Below are positions 1 to 8,907 of a DNA stretch of 44,779 bases, one piece after another. A program made the position numbers and the translations under genes. A model generated the notes under the pieces. That model did no database searches. It was given only the letters and a program-made list of their open reading frames with translations, and was not told the origin of the DNA. Source of the stretch: Pseudomonas sp. Irchel s3f7 (GTDB lineage Bacteria > Pseudomonadota > Gammaproteobacteria > Pseudomonadales > Pseudomonadaceae); NCBI RefSeq assembly GCF_900187615.1, contig NZ_FYDO01000041.1, forward strand, positions 1 through 44,779. Reading direction: 5' to 3'. How positions within the stretch are numbered: the stretch's first letter is position 1; each line of letters begins with the position of its first letter.

Positions 1-120
1 GTGAGCTCAACCAATGTTGGCCAGAAGCCAAAGATGGCTTCCTCGAATAGGCCTTATACATAGATGCAACCGGGTAGCAGTGTTTAAAAAGCAGGTAGAC
101 AGTGGGGGCGAGTCCATACA

Positions 121-146
121 TAGGAGCAAGCTTGCTCGCGATGACG
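121..146. repeat. REP half-element
   Basis: The sequence AGGAGCAAGCTTGCTCGCGATG is a P. fluorescens-type REP palindrome, matching the cores at 19961, 20021, 36300 and 44300. It lies just past the 3' end of the helicase gene. No partner arm is visible, so it is a solitary REP. The first 167 bases hold nothing else I can recognise. Confidence 0.75.
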
Positions 147-167
147 GACTAAACGTCGCCGAAATTC

Positions 168-2861
168 TCAGCGCTTTTCCAGCTTGTCCGGCAACGGCGC
201 AAACAACGCCTCGATATCATCGTTCTGCAGTTTCCAGTCTCCGGCCTGACGTCCATCCAGCACGCCCGCCGCGAGGTCGGACTTTTCCTTCTGCAGATGC
301 TGAATCTTCTCTTCCACCGTGCCGCGTGCAATCAGTTTGTACACAAACACCGGTTTCTCCTGGCCGATGCGATAGGCCCGGTCAGTGGCCTGGTTTTCGG
401 TTGCCGGGTTCCACCACGGATCGTAATGAATCACCGTGTCTGCTTCGGTGAGGTTAAGACCGACACCGCCGGCCTTCAGGCTGATCAGAAAAATCTGACG
501 CATGCCGCTCTGGAATTCCTTCACTGGCGTGCGCCGGTCGCGGGTCTGCCCGGTCAATAACGCATAGGCGACGCCGCGTTTGTTCAACTCATCCTCGATC
601 AGCGACAGCATCGACGTGAACTGCGAGAACAGCAGGATCCGCCGGCCTTCCTCGAACAGCTCTTCGAGCATTTCCATCAGGCTATCAAGCTTGCCCGATG
701 TGCTGCCGCGCGTTGGCAGTGTCGCATCGTTGACCAGGCGCAAATCGCAGCACACCTGACGCAGTTTCAACAGCGCTTCAAGAATGATGATCTGACTGCG
801 GGCCACACCCTTGCGGGTGATCTCATCGCGGACTTTCTTGTCCATGGCCAGGCGCATGGTTTCGTAAACGTCACGCTGGGCTTCGTTGAGTTCGACCCAG
901 TGGATGATTTCGGTTTTCGGCGGCAGCTCGGTGGCGACCTGTTCCTTGGTGCGGCGCAGGAGGAAAGGTTTGATCCGACCGTTGAGGTGCTGAAGTCGTA
1001 CTTCGCTGGTGCGCTTTTCAATCGGCACGCGGTAATCGCGGTTGAAGCTTTTTACATCGCCGAGCCAGCCGGGCAACAGGAAGTGAAACAGCGACCACAA
1101 CTCGCCCAGGTGGTTTTCCAAAGGCGTGCCACTCAGGCACAGGCGCTGGCGGGCGTTCAGCTCACGGGCGGCCTGCGCAGCCTTGCTGTTCGGGTTCTTG
1201 ATGTATTGCGCTTCATCCAGCACCAGTATGTGCAACGGCTGCGCCGCGAGGCGTTCGACATCCTTGGGCAGCAACGCGTAGGTGGTGAGAATCAGATCGT
1301 AATCGGCCAGCTGATCGAAATGCTTTTTACGGCTGGCACCGTACAACGCCAGCACTTTCAACTGCGGTGTGAAATGCGCTGCTTCGTCGAGCCAGTTCGG
1401 AATCAGGCTGGTGGGCATGACAACCATGCACGGACGATCAAGACGACCGGCGATTTTCTCGGTCAGAACATGCGCCAGCGTTTGTAGGGTTTTGCCCAAA
1501 CCCATGTCATCCGCGAGGATCCCGCCCACTTCCAATTGTCGCAGCGATTGCATCCAGCTCAGACCTTCGAGCTGATAGGGGCGCAGTGTTGCGTTCAGGC
1601 CTTCCGGCGCGGTGGCGGTGTGGTCCTTGATGTCGCGCAGGCGTTGGGCAAAGGTGCGAATCTGTTCGCCGCCTTCCCAAAGCAGTGGCAAGCCTTCCAG
1701 TGGATTGAGTCGTGTGGCATCGGCCTTGCTCAGGCGCAGCGTGGTTTCGCCGGGTTCTTGCAGGTAGAACTCGCCGAGGGTCGCCAGCACCGGTTTCAGG
1801 CGGCCGAAGGGCAGGGCGACTTGCAGCGGACCGTACTCGGAGTTTGGTCGATTGGGGATGTTCACCAGAATCAACTCGTCGTCGCGACGCCGGGCCAGGC
1901 GTTCCGGGTTGAGGATTTCGGTGTGGGAACGCATCAGGTTGAGCAGGATCGGCAATAGACTCAGGCGTTCGCCGTTGACGATGATCCCCAGCTCCAGATC
2001 GAACCAGTCGCGCTCCGGAACCTGTTCAACCGTGGCGTACCAGTCGTCTACGGCGGTCAGGTCGAAACCGAATTCTTCGTCGATCAGCAACTCCCAGCCC
2101 TGGGTGCGAAGCTTCGGCAGTTCATTGAGGGTGAAAGTCAGCCAGGCGCTGTCGTTCACCATCTCGAACAGTTCGCCGGCACTTTCCGGCAAGGCCTTGC
2201 TTTGCCGGGTGGCGATCTTGAATCCGAGGATTCGTAGCTGTTCGCGGTAGGACTGTTCCACTTCCGGATGACGTTTTATCCGCAGCGTCTGTGTCTCCTG
2301 ACGAATCAGGATGTCGGTATTTTTCTGGCCGGAAACGTACTCGTCCAGATAACTGAATGACAGCGCCGCGCGGTGCTGGATATAGCGCTGCATCCGACCA
2401 TTGCGTGGTTCGAAGGCGCTGAACTCGATACTGGCCAGCCACAGGCGCGGCACCGGCTGCACGTTGTCCACCAACACCTGCGGCGGGGCTTTCGGGCTTC
2501 GGTTTTCCAGCACCGCCTGAAGCTTTTCCAGCAGCTCGGCGTCTTTCGCGGCGGCGGGATAGTTGAGTGTTTCCTGCACTTGCAGCAGCACCGCTGCACA
2601 ATGTTTGCAGTTGTTGTGGACCGGGCAGGAGCATGTCGCATCGATCATCAGCAAGGTGCCTTTGGCCGACTCGCGCAGGCGAATGGTCTGACGGTAAACG
2701 TTACCGCCAGAGCCTTCGCATGCGGCGATGATCGTAGCGTCGCCAGCCTCGACGATCCTGACGCGGTTTTCCAGTGCGTAGCGGCGGCCACGCTCCAGGC
2801 TCTGTTCCTTGAATCGACTGACCCAGGAAGGTGCCAGGGGTTTGCTCAGGGTCGCGGACAT
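168..2861 (-). CDS. SNF2-family (HepA/RapA-like) helicase with SWIM zinc finger
   Basis: This 897-residue protein should be an ATP-dependent DNA or RNA-polymerase remodelling enzyme of superfamily 2. Near residues 75-90 it has a SWIM-type zinc motif (CSCPVHNNCKHC, pattern CxCx(n)CxH). The SNF2 ATPase core follows: Walker A in ILADDMGLGKTLQ, the DEAH-equivalent box LVLDEAQYIKN, and LCLSGTPLEN. The helicase C lobe carries SLKAGGVGLNLT and ATDRAYRIGQ. The length is normal for the SWIM-SNF2 family of pseudomonads. It is the last gene of a minus-strand run mfd-csiV-helicase with about 11-bp gaps, which suggests co-transcription with the transcription-coupled repair factor. The specific substrate cannot be read from sequence; a role in transcription recycling or repair is inference. 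Confidence 0.93.
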   Translation of the reverse strand: MSATLSKPLAPSWVSRFKEQSLERGRRYALENRVRIVEAGDATIIAACEGSGGNVYRQTIRLRESAKGTLLMIDATCSCPVHNNCKHCAAVLLQVQETLNYPAAAKDAELLEKLQAVLENRSPKAPPQVLVDNVQPVPRLWLASIEFSAFEPRNGRMQRYIQHRAALSFSYLDEYVSGQKNTDILIRQETQTLRIKRHPEVEQSYREQLRILGFKIATRQSKALPESAGELFEMVNDSAWLTFTLNELPKLRTQGWELLIDEEFGFDLTAVDDWYATVEQVPERDWFDLELGIIVNGERLSLLPILLNLMRSHTEILNPERLARRRDDELILVNIPNRPNSEYGPLQVALPFGRLKPVLATLGEFYLQEPGETTLRLSKADATRLNPLEGLPLLWEGGEQIRTFAQRLRDIKDHTATAPEGLNATLRPYQLEGLSWMQSLRQLEVGGILADDMGLGKTLQTLAHVLTEKIAGRLDRPCMVVMPTSLIPNWLDEAAHFTPQLKVLALYGASRKKHFDQLADYDLILTTYALLPKDVERLAAQPLHILVLDEAQYIKNPNSKAAQAARELNARQRLCLSGTPLENHLGELWSLFHFLLPGWLGDVKSFNRDYRVPIEKRTSEVRLQHLNGRIKPFLLRRTKEQVATELPPKTEIIHWVELNEAQRDVYETMRLAMDKKVRDEITRKGVARSQIIILEALLKLRQVCCDLRLVNDATLPTRGSTSGKLDSLMEMLEELFEEGRRILLFSQFTSMLSLIEDELNKRGVAYALLTGQTRDRRTPVKEFQSGMRQIFLISLKAGGVGLNLTEADTVIHYDPWWNPATENQATDRAYRIGQEKPVFVYKLIARGTVEEKIQHLQKEKSDLAAGVLDGRQAGDWKLQNDDIEALFAPLPDKLEKR

Positions 2862-2872
2862 GGGGAGTTCAA

Positions 2873-3439
2873 TCAGTCAGGGACGACTGCAGGGGCTTCC
2901 CGGGGAGCGGGCGCCGTCAATGACGTGATCTTGATCAGCAGGCCGAGGTGGCCGTTGTCGAGGAAGTTCAACTGGCCGTTCTTGGTGTGGCTTTCCTGTT
3001 TCAGGCGTTCGCTGGTGGTGACCAGGCCTTCATTGTTGAACTGGTTGACCCAGAAGTCTGCGTCTACATCGGTGAAGCGCCCGAGCGTCAGGTTCAGGGT
3101 GCCTTCGATCGGATACTGGCCGAACTGCTCCTTGCCGTCACTGATCGCCACCTTGACTGCGGTTTCGCCGAGCGTTTGCTGCCATGCTTTGTGCAGCAGG
3201 ACGCTGTATTCGTTGCTGGCGGTGAGCTTTTCCACCTCAGAATTCAGGTTCGGCGTGCGTAGGCTGTTGAGACTGACGGGCTGGGCACCGGCGGCCCAGT
3301 CTTCCGGCGCTGCGCGAACGACAATCGCCGGCACGGCGTTCTGCCGCACCAGAATCATTTCTACCTGATACAGATCATCGGCAAATACCGATGGTGCGAC
3401 CAACGTCATCAACAGGGTCAGTGAGCGAAACAGGCGCAT
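2873..3439 (-). CDS. csiV: CsiV-family periplasmic protein
   Basis: This is a 188-residue secreted protein. I start it at the ATG at 3439 because that gives a clean signal peptide (MRLFRSLTLLMTLVAPSVFA, cleavage after AFA-like VFA) and lies just beyond the mfd stop at 3450; an upstream in-frame start at 3478 would add 13 charged residues and overlap mfd. The mature part begins DDLYQVEMILVRQ and contains a segment with LNLTLGRF and a strand-rich C-terminus, as in the CsiV family (PF10972 by recall). The Vibrio member binds peptidoglycan and supports PBP1A function. It sits between mfd and the SNF2 helicase with about 11-bp gaps on each side. The family call rests on recall and synteny; the cell-wall role in this organism is inference. 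Confidence 0.72.
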   Translation of the reverse strand: MRLFRSLTLLMTLVAPSVFADDLYQVEMILVRQNAVPAIVVRAAPEDWAAGAQPVSLNSLRTPNLNSEVEKLTASNEYSVLLHKAWQQTLGETAVKVAISDGKEQFGQYPIEGTLNLTLGRFTDVDADFWVNQFNNEGLVTTSERLKQESHTKNGQLNFLDNGHLGLLIKITSLTAPAPREAPAVVPD

Positions 3440-3449
3440 ACGGCGTCCT

Positions 3450-6400
3450 TCAAGCAGTTTTCGGGATGAGGCGCTCAAAAAGCGCCTCTACAGTATTAAA
3501 GCGCTCTTCCGGGCGCTCCATCGGAACCATGAACTTGAACATCGTGGCGCCTTCGAATTTGTAGCGTTTTGGCTGGCTCTGGATCAGCTTGATCAGCGTC
3601 AGCGGGTCGACCGGGGTCTGCGCCGCGAACTCGACGCGTCCACCTTGCGGGCCGCCATCGACTTTTTTAATGCCCAGCAACTCGGCCTGCAATTTCAGGG
3701 CAGTAATGCGTATCAGGTTCTTGGTCGGCTCCGGCAACAGGCCAAAGCGGTCGATCATTTCCACCTGCAGATCCTTGAGGCCATCCTCATCGGTGGCCGA
3801 GGCGATGCGTTTGTAGAGAATCAGGCGGGCGTGAACGTCCGGCAGATAGTCTTCGGGAATCAGTGCCGGCACGCGCAAGTTGACTTCCGGACCGCCGCCC
3901 AACGGTTGATCGAGGTTCGGTTGTTCGCCCTTGCGGATCGACTTCACGGCGCGCTCAAGCATTTCCATGTACAGCGTGAAACCGACGGCCTGGATCTGCC
4001 CGCTCTGACCGTCGCCCAGCAGTTCGCCGGCGCCACGGATTTCCAGGTCGTTGGTGGCAAGCACGAAGCCCGCCCCAAGGTCCTGGGTGTTGGCGATCGC
4101 TTCCAGACGCTTTTCCGCGTCCGGGGTGATTTGCTGGCGCGGCGGTGTCAGCAGGTAGGCATACGCCTGGTGGTGGCTGCGTCCGACGCGGCCGCGCAAC
4201 TGGTGCAACTGCGCCAGACCGAATTTGTCGGCACGCTCGATGATGATGGTGTTGGCGCTCGGCACGTCGATGCCGGTCTCGATGATGGTCGAGGCGATCA
4301 GCACGTTGAAGCGCTTGTGGTAGAAGTCGCTCATCACTTGTTCGAGTTCGCGTTCGCGCATCTGCCCATGACCGATGCCGATCCGTGCTTCCGGCACCAG
4401 TTCGGCGAGGTCGGCAGCGCACTTCTCGATGGTCTTCACGTCGTTGTGCAGGTAGTAGACCTGACCACCACGCAGCAGCTCACGTAGCAAGGCCTCTTTG
4501 ACCGTGCTTTTGTTCTGCTCCATGACGAAGGTGCGGACCGACAGGCGTCGGGCCGGTGGCGTGGCGATAATCGATAGGTCGCGCATGCCCGACACCGCCA
4601 TGTTCAGCGTGCGCGGAATCGGCGTGGCGGTCAGGGTGAGGATGTCGACTTCGCTGCGCAGGGCTTTTAACTGTTCTTTCTGACGGACACCGAAGCGGTG
4701 TTCTTCGTCGATGATGACCAGTCCGAGGTTTTTGATTTTCACGTCGTCCTGCAGCAACTTGTGCGTGCCGATGACGATGTCGATCTTGCCTTCGGCGAGG
4801 TCCGCGACGGCGGCATTCACTTCCTTGGTCGACTTGAAGCGGCTCATCACTTCCACGGTTACCGGCCAGTCGGCGAAGCGGTCGCGGAAGCTGTTGTAGT
4901 GCTGCTGGGCGAGCAGGGTGGTGGGCACCAGAATCGCCACCTGACGACCGCCATGCACGGCGATAAATGCGGCGCGCATGGCCACTTCGGTCTTGCCGAA
5001 ACCTACGTCGCCGCACACCAGACGATCCATCGGTTTTGGCGCAAGCATGTCTTCGCGCACGGCGTCGATGGTGGTTTGCTGATCGGGCGTTTCTTCGAAC
5101 GGGAAGCCCGCGCTGAAGGTGGCGTAGTCGGCTTTGGGGTCGGCGAAGGCATAGCCTTCACGGGCTGCGCGGCGGGCATAGATGTCGAGCAGCTCGGCTG
5201 CCACGTCGCGCACTTGTTCGGCAGCCTTGCGCTTGGCTTTCTGCCAGGTCTCGGAGCCGAGGCGGTGCAGCGGGGCCAGGGCGTCGTCGCTGCCGGTGTA
5301 GCGGGCGATCAGATGCAGGTTGGCCACCGGCACGTAAAGCTTGGCGTTTTCTGCGTATTCCAGGGCGAGGAATTCAGCCGTCTGGTTGTCGATTTCCAGT
5401 GTCGCGAGGCCGAGGTAGCGGCCGACACCGTGGTCGATGTGCACCACCGGTGCGCCTTCGCGCAACTCGGTGAGGTTCTTGATGACGGCATCGTTGTTGG
5501 CGTCGGCACGTTTTTCGCGACGGCGACGCTGCATCACGCGCTGGCCGAACAACGGGCTTTCGGCAACCAGCGCCAGGGCTGGATCGTCCAGCAACAAACC
5601 TTCATCCAATGGCGCGATGGTGATCGCCAGGCGCTCCTTGCCTGCGACAAAGTCCGGCCAGCTGTCGACGGTTTTCGGTCGCAGCTTCAGGCGCTCCAGC
5701 AGCTCCAGCAACACTTCGCGTCGGCCCGCGGACTCGGCGGTAAACAGCACGCGTCCAGGGAACTCGTCGAGGAAGTTCGCCAGTGCTGCCAGCGGCTGGG
5801 TGGCTTTGGCTTCGATCGCCAGGTTCGGCAACTCTTGAGCGGGGAAGCGTTCGCGACCGCCGCCGCTTTCGATATCCTGCTGGCTGGCGACCACGCGCGG
5901 CCAGTTCTTCAGGCGCGCAAAGCAGTCTTCCACCGGCAGGAACAACTCGGCGGGTGGCAATAAAGGACGGGACGGGTCGACGCGGCGCTCTTCGTAACGA
6001 TTGCGCACATCGTTCCAGAAGTTTTCCGCCGCCTGCTCGATGCCCGGCAGCGAGAACACCTGGGTGTCCTGGGGCAGGTAATCGAACAGTGTCGAGGTTT
6101 CGTCGAAAAACAGCGGCAGGTAGTACTCGATCCCGGCAGGGGTAATCCCGCTGCTCAGATCCTGAAAGATCGGGCAGCGGCGGAAATCGACGTCAAAGCG
6201 CTCACGGAACCGCGCCTTGAAGCGGGTGACCGCATCCTTTTGCAGTGGAAATTCCCTGGCCGGCAGCAGCTTGATCGAATCGACCTTGTCGATGGAGCGC
6301 TGGTTTTCCGGATCGAAGGTGCGCAGGGTTTCGATTTCGTCGTCGAACAGGTCAACGCGATAGGGCAGTTTGCTGCCCATCGGGAACAGATCGATCAGCG

Positions 6401-6899
6401 AGCCGCGTACGGTGAATTCGCCATGCTCGTAAACGGTGTCGACGTAGCGGTAGCCGGTGGCTTCGAGGCGCGTGCGCATTTGCTCGACGTCGAGCTTCTG
6501 GCCGACGTCCAGCACCAGGCTGCTGCCGAGCAGGAATTTGGTTGGCGCCAGACGATGCAGGGCCGTGGTGATCGGTACGACCAGCACGCCATGTTCCAGC
6601 TCCGGCAGCCTGTACAAACTGGCGATACGCTGGGAAATGATGTCCTGGTGCGGCGAAAACAGGTCGTAGGGCAGCGTTTCCCAGTCGGGGAAATGCAGCA
6701 CAGGCAAATCCGGGGCGAAGAAGCCCAGCTCCTGTTCCAGCCGTTCGGCACTTTGGCTGTCGGCGGTCAGCAGCAGGGTAAAGCGCTTGGCAGCGCTTGC
6801 GGCCTCGGCGATGGCCAGGCTCAGGGCGGCACCGGGCAGGTTGCCCCAGTGCTGTTTACCTGCCGCGGCAGGGAGAAGCGGTAGACGCAGAACGGGCAC
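3450..6899 (-). CDS. mfd: Transcription-repair coupling factor Mfd
   Basis: Mfd displaces RNA polymerase stalled at lesions and recruits UvrA for nucleotide excision repair. The 1149-residue length is typical. The N-terminal UvrB-homology region includes the stretch around FPDWETLPYDLFSPHQDI. The RNA-polymerase interaction domain holds VHIDHGVGRYLGL. The RecG-like translocase follows, with Walker A VCGDVGFGKTEVAMRAAF, the DEEH box VIIDEEHRFGVRQKE, LTLTATPIPRTL, and the helicase C motif QLRGRVGRSHHQAYAYLL. The C-terminal regulatory domain is complete. The start is the ATG at 6899, divergent from gap. It heads an apparent operon with csiV and the SNF2 helicase. Confidence 0.98.
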   Translation of the reverse strand: MPVLRLPLLPAAAGKQHWGNLPGAALSLAIAEAASAAKRFTLLLTADSQSAERLEQELGFFAPDLPVLHFPDWETLPYDLFSPHQDIISQRIASLYRLPELEHGVLVVPITTALHRLAPTKFLLGSSLVLDVGQKLDVEQMRTRLEATGYRYVDTVYEHGEFTVRGSLIDLFPMGSKLPYRVDLFDDEIETLRTFDPENQRSIDKVDSIKLLPAREFPLQKDAVTRFKARFRERFDVDFRRCPIFQDLSSGITPAGIEYYLPLFFDETSTLFDYLPQDTQVFSLPGIEQAAENFWNDVRNRYEERRVDPSRPLLPPAELFLPVEDCFARLKNWPRVVASQQDIESGGGRERFPAQELPNLAIEAKATQPLAALANFLDEFPGRVLFTAESAGRREVLLELLERLKLRPKTVDSWPDFVAGKERLAITIAPLDEGLLLDDPALALVAESPLFGQRVMQRRRREKRADANNDAVIKNLTELREGAPVVHIDHGVGRYLGLATLEIDNQTAEFLALEYAENAKLYVPVANLHLIARYTGSDDALAPLHRLGSETWQKAKRKAAEQVRDVAAELLDIYARRAAREGYAFADPKADYATFSAGFPFEETPDQQTTIDAVREDMLAPKPMDRLVCGDVGFGKTEVAMRAAFIAVHGGRQVAILVPTTLLAQQHYNSFRDRFADWPVTVEVMSRFKSTKEVNAAVADLAEGKIDIVIGTHKLLQDDVKIKNLGLVIIDEEHRFGVRQKEQLKALRSEVDILTLTATPIPRTLNMAVSGMRDLSIIATPPARRLSVRTFVMEQNKSTVKEALLRELLRGGQVYYLHNDVKTIEKCAADLAELVPEARIGIGHGQMRERELEQVMSDFYHKRFNVLIASTIIETGIDVPSANTIIIERADKFGLAQLHQLRGRVGRSHHQAYAYLLTPPRQQITPDAEKRLEAIANTQDLGAGFVLATNDLEIRGAGELLGDGQSGQIQAVGFTLYMEMLERAVKSIRKGEQPNLDQPLGGGPEVNLRVPALIPEDYLPDVHARLILYKRIASATDEDGLKDLQVEMIDRFGLLPEPTKNLIRITALKLQAELLGIKKVDGGPQGGRVEFAAQTPVDPLTLIKLIQSQPKRYKFEGATMFKFMVPMERPEERFNTVEALFERLIPKTA

Positions 6900-7277
6900 G
6901 GAAGGTTGAGCTCCAAGCGTTGCGACAAAGTCGGTAATTGTAGCGGCCTAGGGTGCCGCCTGTCAGTTGCAGACTGTGTCTATTACGAAGGTTTGGCGAA
7001 ATGTAGTGGTAAAGACAAAAAAGCCCGGTTTTTTACTGAAAAAACCCGGATATGTAGTGGTAAAACGAACGGGTGTTACGGAGGGTTACGGATACGGTGA
7101 CGCCGCCTCCAAAAAATTGACTGTGCTGAAAGCCCCGGTTTTATTGGGCTTTAGCGCGGCGTAACTTTTTTGAACGGGGATTTGTTACGGATTGCACGAC
7201 AGGCGCGCATTGCTACACGGGTCACAGGGCGGCATAATGTAGCCCCTTTTTTCTGCCCCTACATGTGGAAGGTTCCC
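6900..7277. promoter_or_regulatory. mfd/gap divergent intergenic region with repeated motifs
   Basis: No gene is credible in this 378-bp stretch, but it is unusually structured. ATGTAGTGGTAAA occurs twice (7001-7013 and 7052-7064). GTTACGGA occurs three times (7075, 7085 and 7184). TGTAG occurs again at 7239 and, inverted, as CTACA at 7259-7263. Two hairpins are visible: a T6/A6-based one at 7024-7049 and AAAGCCC/GGGCTTT at 7129-7152. TGTAGT resembles, from memory, the half-site of RccR, the KDPG-responsive regulator reported to control gap in P. fluorescens. The full TGTAGT-N5-ACTACA palindrome is not present, so that assignment is tentative. Confidence 0.5.
7210..7238 (+). promoter_or_regulatory. 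Candidate sigma-70 promoter for gap
   Basis: A -35 TTGCTA (7210-7215) and a -10 CATAAT (7233-7238) are separated by exactly 17 bp. Transcription would begin near 7245, about 30 bases before the gap start. The TGTAG/CTACA pair at 7239-7263 would lie across the start site, a position suited to repression. Assigned by eye. Confidence 0.5.
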
Positions 7278-8726
7278 GTGACTCAGAAGCCCGACCAGTG
7301 TCTTGGTGAATGGATCGACCGTGAAGCACTCGCAGAAGCGATGATTCCGCTTATCGGTCAGCTCTACCGCAATAACAACGTGGTGAGCTCGATCTATGGC
7401 CGCAGCCTGATCAATCGTTCAGTCATTGCGATTCTCAAAGCTCACCGCTTTGCTCGTCACCGTCAGTCCGACGAAAGCGAGCTGTCCGTCCACGAAACAT
7501 TCCCGCTGATCAAAGCGATGAGCGAACTCAAGCTCGGCGCCGCTTCGGTGGACCTGGGCAAGCTGGCGGCCAAATTCAAGGCCGAAGGCAATGGCCGTAC
7601 TGCCGAGCAGTTCGTCCGTGAAGAACTGGCTGACGTGGTTGGCCAGCAGAACGCTTCCGCCCGCAAAGGCACCGACGTTGTCCTCTACGGCTTCGGTCGT
7701 ATCGGCCGTCTGCTGGCGCGCATCCTGATCGAGAAAACCGGTGGTGGCGACGGCCTGCGTCTGCGCGCCATCGTCGTCCGCAAGGGCGCCGACAACGACC
7801 TGGTCAAGCGCGCCAGCCTGTTGCGTCGTGACTCGGTTCATGGTCCGTTCGATGGCACCATCACCATTGATGAAGCCAACAACACCATCACCGCCAACGG
7901 CAACCTGATCCAGGTTATCTACGCCAAGAGCCCGGCCGAAGTTGACTACACCCAGTACGGCATCGAAAACGCGCTGATCGTCGACAACACCGGTGTATGG
8001 CGTGACGCCGACGGCCTGGGCCAGCACCTGGCCTGCCCGGGCGCTGCCCGCGTGATCCTCACCGCACCTGGCAAGGGCGCGCTGAAGAACATCGTGCACG
8101 GCATCAACCATGGCGACATCACGCCTGATGACAAGATCATCTCGGCGGCTTCCTGTACCACCAACGCCATTGTGCCGGTGCTCAAGGCAGTCAACGACAA
8201 GTTCGGCATCATCAACGGCCACGTCGAAACCGTTCACTCGTTCACCAACGACCAGAACCTGATCGACAACTTCCACAAGGGCAGCCGTCGTGGCCGCGCC
8301 GCGCCGCTGAACATGGTCATCACCGAGACCGGTGCCGCCACTGCCGCCGCCAAGGCACTGCCAGTGCTCAAGGGCAAGCTGACCGGCAACGCGATTCGCG
8401 TTCCTACGCCAAACGTGTCGATGGCCATCCTGAACCTGAACCTGGAAAAGGCCACCACTCGCGAAGAGATCAACGAGTACCTGCGCCAGATGGCCATGCA
8501 CTCGGATCTGCACAAGCAGATCGACTACGTGAGCTCCCAGGAAGTGGTTTCCACCGACTTCGTTGGCTCGCGCCACGCAGGCGTTGTGGACGCAGAAGCG
8601 ACCATCACCCAGGATAACCGCGTTGTACTGTACGTTTGGTACGACAACGAGTTCGGTTACAGCTGCCAGGTGGTTCGCGTGATGGAAGACATGGCCGGTG
8701 TAAACCCGCCAGCTTTCCCGCGCTAA
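7278..8726 (+). CDS. gap: Glyceraldehyde-3-phosphate dehydrogenase, long form
   Basis: This enzyme oxidises glyceraldehyde 3-phosphate to 1,3-bisphosphoglycerate, or the reverse in gluconeogenesis. I choose the GTG at 7278 (MTQKPDQCLGEW) because GGAAGG at 7267-7272 is well placed before it; an in-frame ATG at 7263 lies before that ribosome site. The 482-residue product has an N-terminal extension of roughly 125 residues before the Rossmann motif VLYGFGRIGRLLARI, so it is much longer than the usual 330-residue enzyme. The catalytic cysteine is in SAASCTTNAIVPVLK, and the C-terminal YDNEFGYSCQVVRVMEDM is canonical. A strong terminator follows at once, so it is probably monocistronic. Confidence 0.95.
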   Translation: MTQKPDQCLGEWIDREALAEAMIPLIGQLYRNNNVVSSIYGRSLINRSVIAILKAHRFARHRQSDESELSVHETFPLIKAMSELKLGAASVDLGKLAAKFKAEGNGRTAEQFVREELADVVGQQNASARKGTDVVLYGFGRIGRLLARILIEKTGGGDGLRLRAIVVRKGADNDLVKRASLLRRDSVHGPFDGTITIDEANNTITANGNLIQVIYAKSPAEVDYTQYGIENALIVDNTGVWRDADGLGQHLACPGAARVILTAPGKGALKNIVHGINHGDITPDDKIISAASCTTNAIVPVLKAVNDKFGIINGHVETVHSFTNDQNLIDNFHKGSRRGRAAPLNMVITETGAATAAAKALPVLKGKLTGNAIRVPTPNVSMAILNLNLEKATTREEINEYLRQMAMHSDLHKQIDYVSSQEVVSTDFVGSRHAGVVDAEATITQDNRVVLYVWYDNEFGYSCQVVRVMEDMAGVNPPAFPR

Positions 8727-8733
8727 GCCTTAG

Positions 8734-8779
8734 CACAAACAAAAACGCCCCGACTTTGGTCGGGGCGTTTTTGTTTGTG
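8734..8779 (+). terminator. Intrinsic terminator after gap
   Basis: A perfect 20-bp inverted repeat (8734-8753 with 8760-8779) has a 6-base loop CTTTGG. Its inner part is GC-rich (CGCCCCGA/TCGGGGCG) and its outer part is A-rich on the left and T-rich on the right. It begins 8 bases after the gap stop and could act in both directions. Confidence 0.93.
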
Positions 8780-8800
8780 TGATGCTAAAACGATCAAGAT

Positions 8801-8890
8801 CAAAAGATCGTCCGAACGCGGCCCGAACCTTCGGCAGCTCCTACAAAGGTATGCAATCCTGTAGGAGCTGCCGAAGGCTGCGATCTTTTA
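8801..8890. repeat. REPIN-like inverted repeat (GTAGGAGCTGCCGAAGG type)
   Basis: The arms CCTTCGGCAGCTCCTAC (8828-8844) and GTAGGAGCTGCCGAAGG (8861-8877) are perfectly complementary over 17 bp, with a 16-base spacer. Outer arms AAAAGATCG (8802-8810) and CGATCTTTT (8881-8889) also pair. It is a different REP subtype from the TTGCTCGCGA elements elsewhere in the window. It lies between the gap terminator and apbE, so it may fall within the apbE leader. Confidence 0.8.
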
Positions 8891-8907
8891 TCAGGGCATC
8901 AGAAAAG

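Noticed and set aside
4698..5963. Long plus-strand open frame of 421 codons
   Set aside because: It is the antisense shadow of mfd, whose domain motifs are unmistakable; the shadow product has a His/Gly/Gln-rich composition and no recognisable domain.
7419..8576. Minus-strand open frame of 385 codons
   Set aside because: Shadow of gap; Val/Asp/His-rich translation without domain signs.
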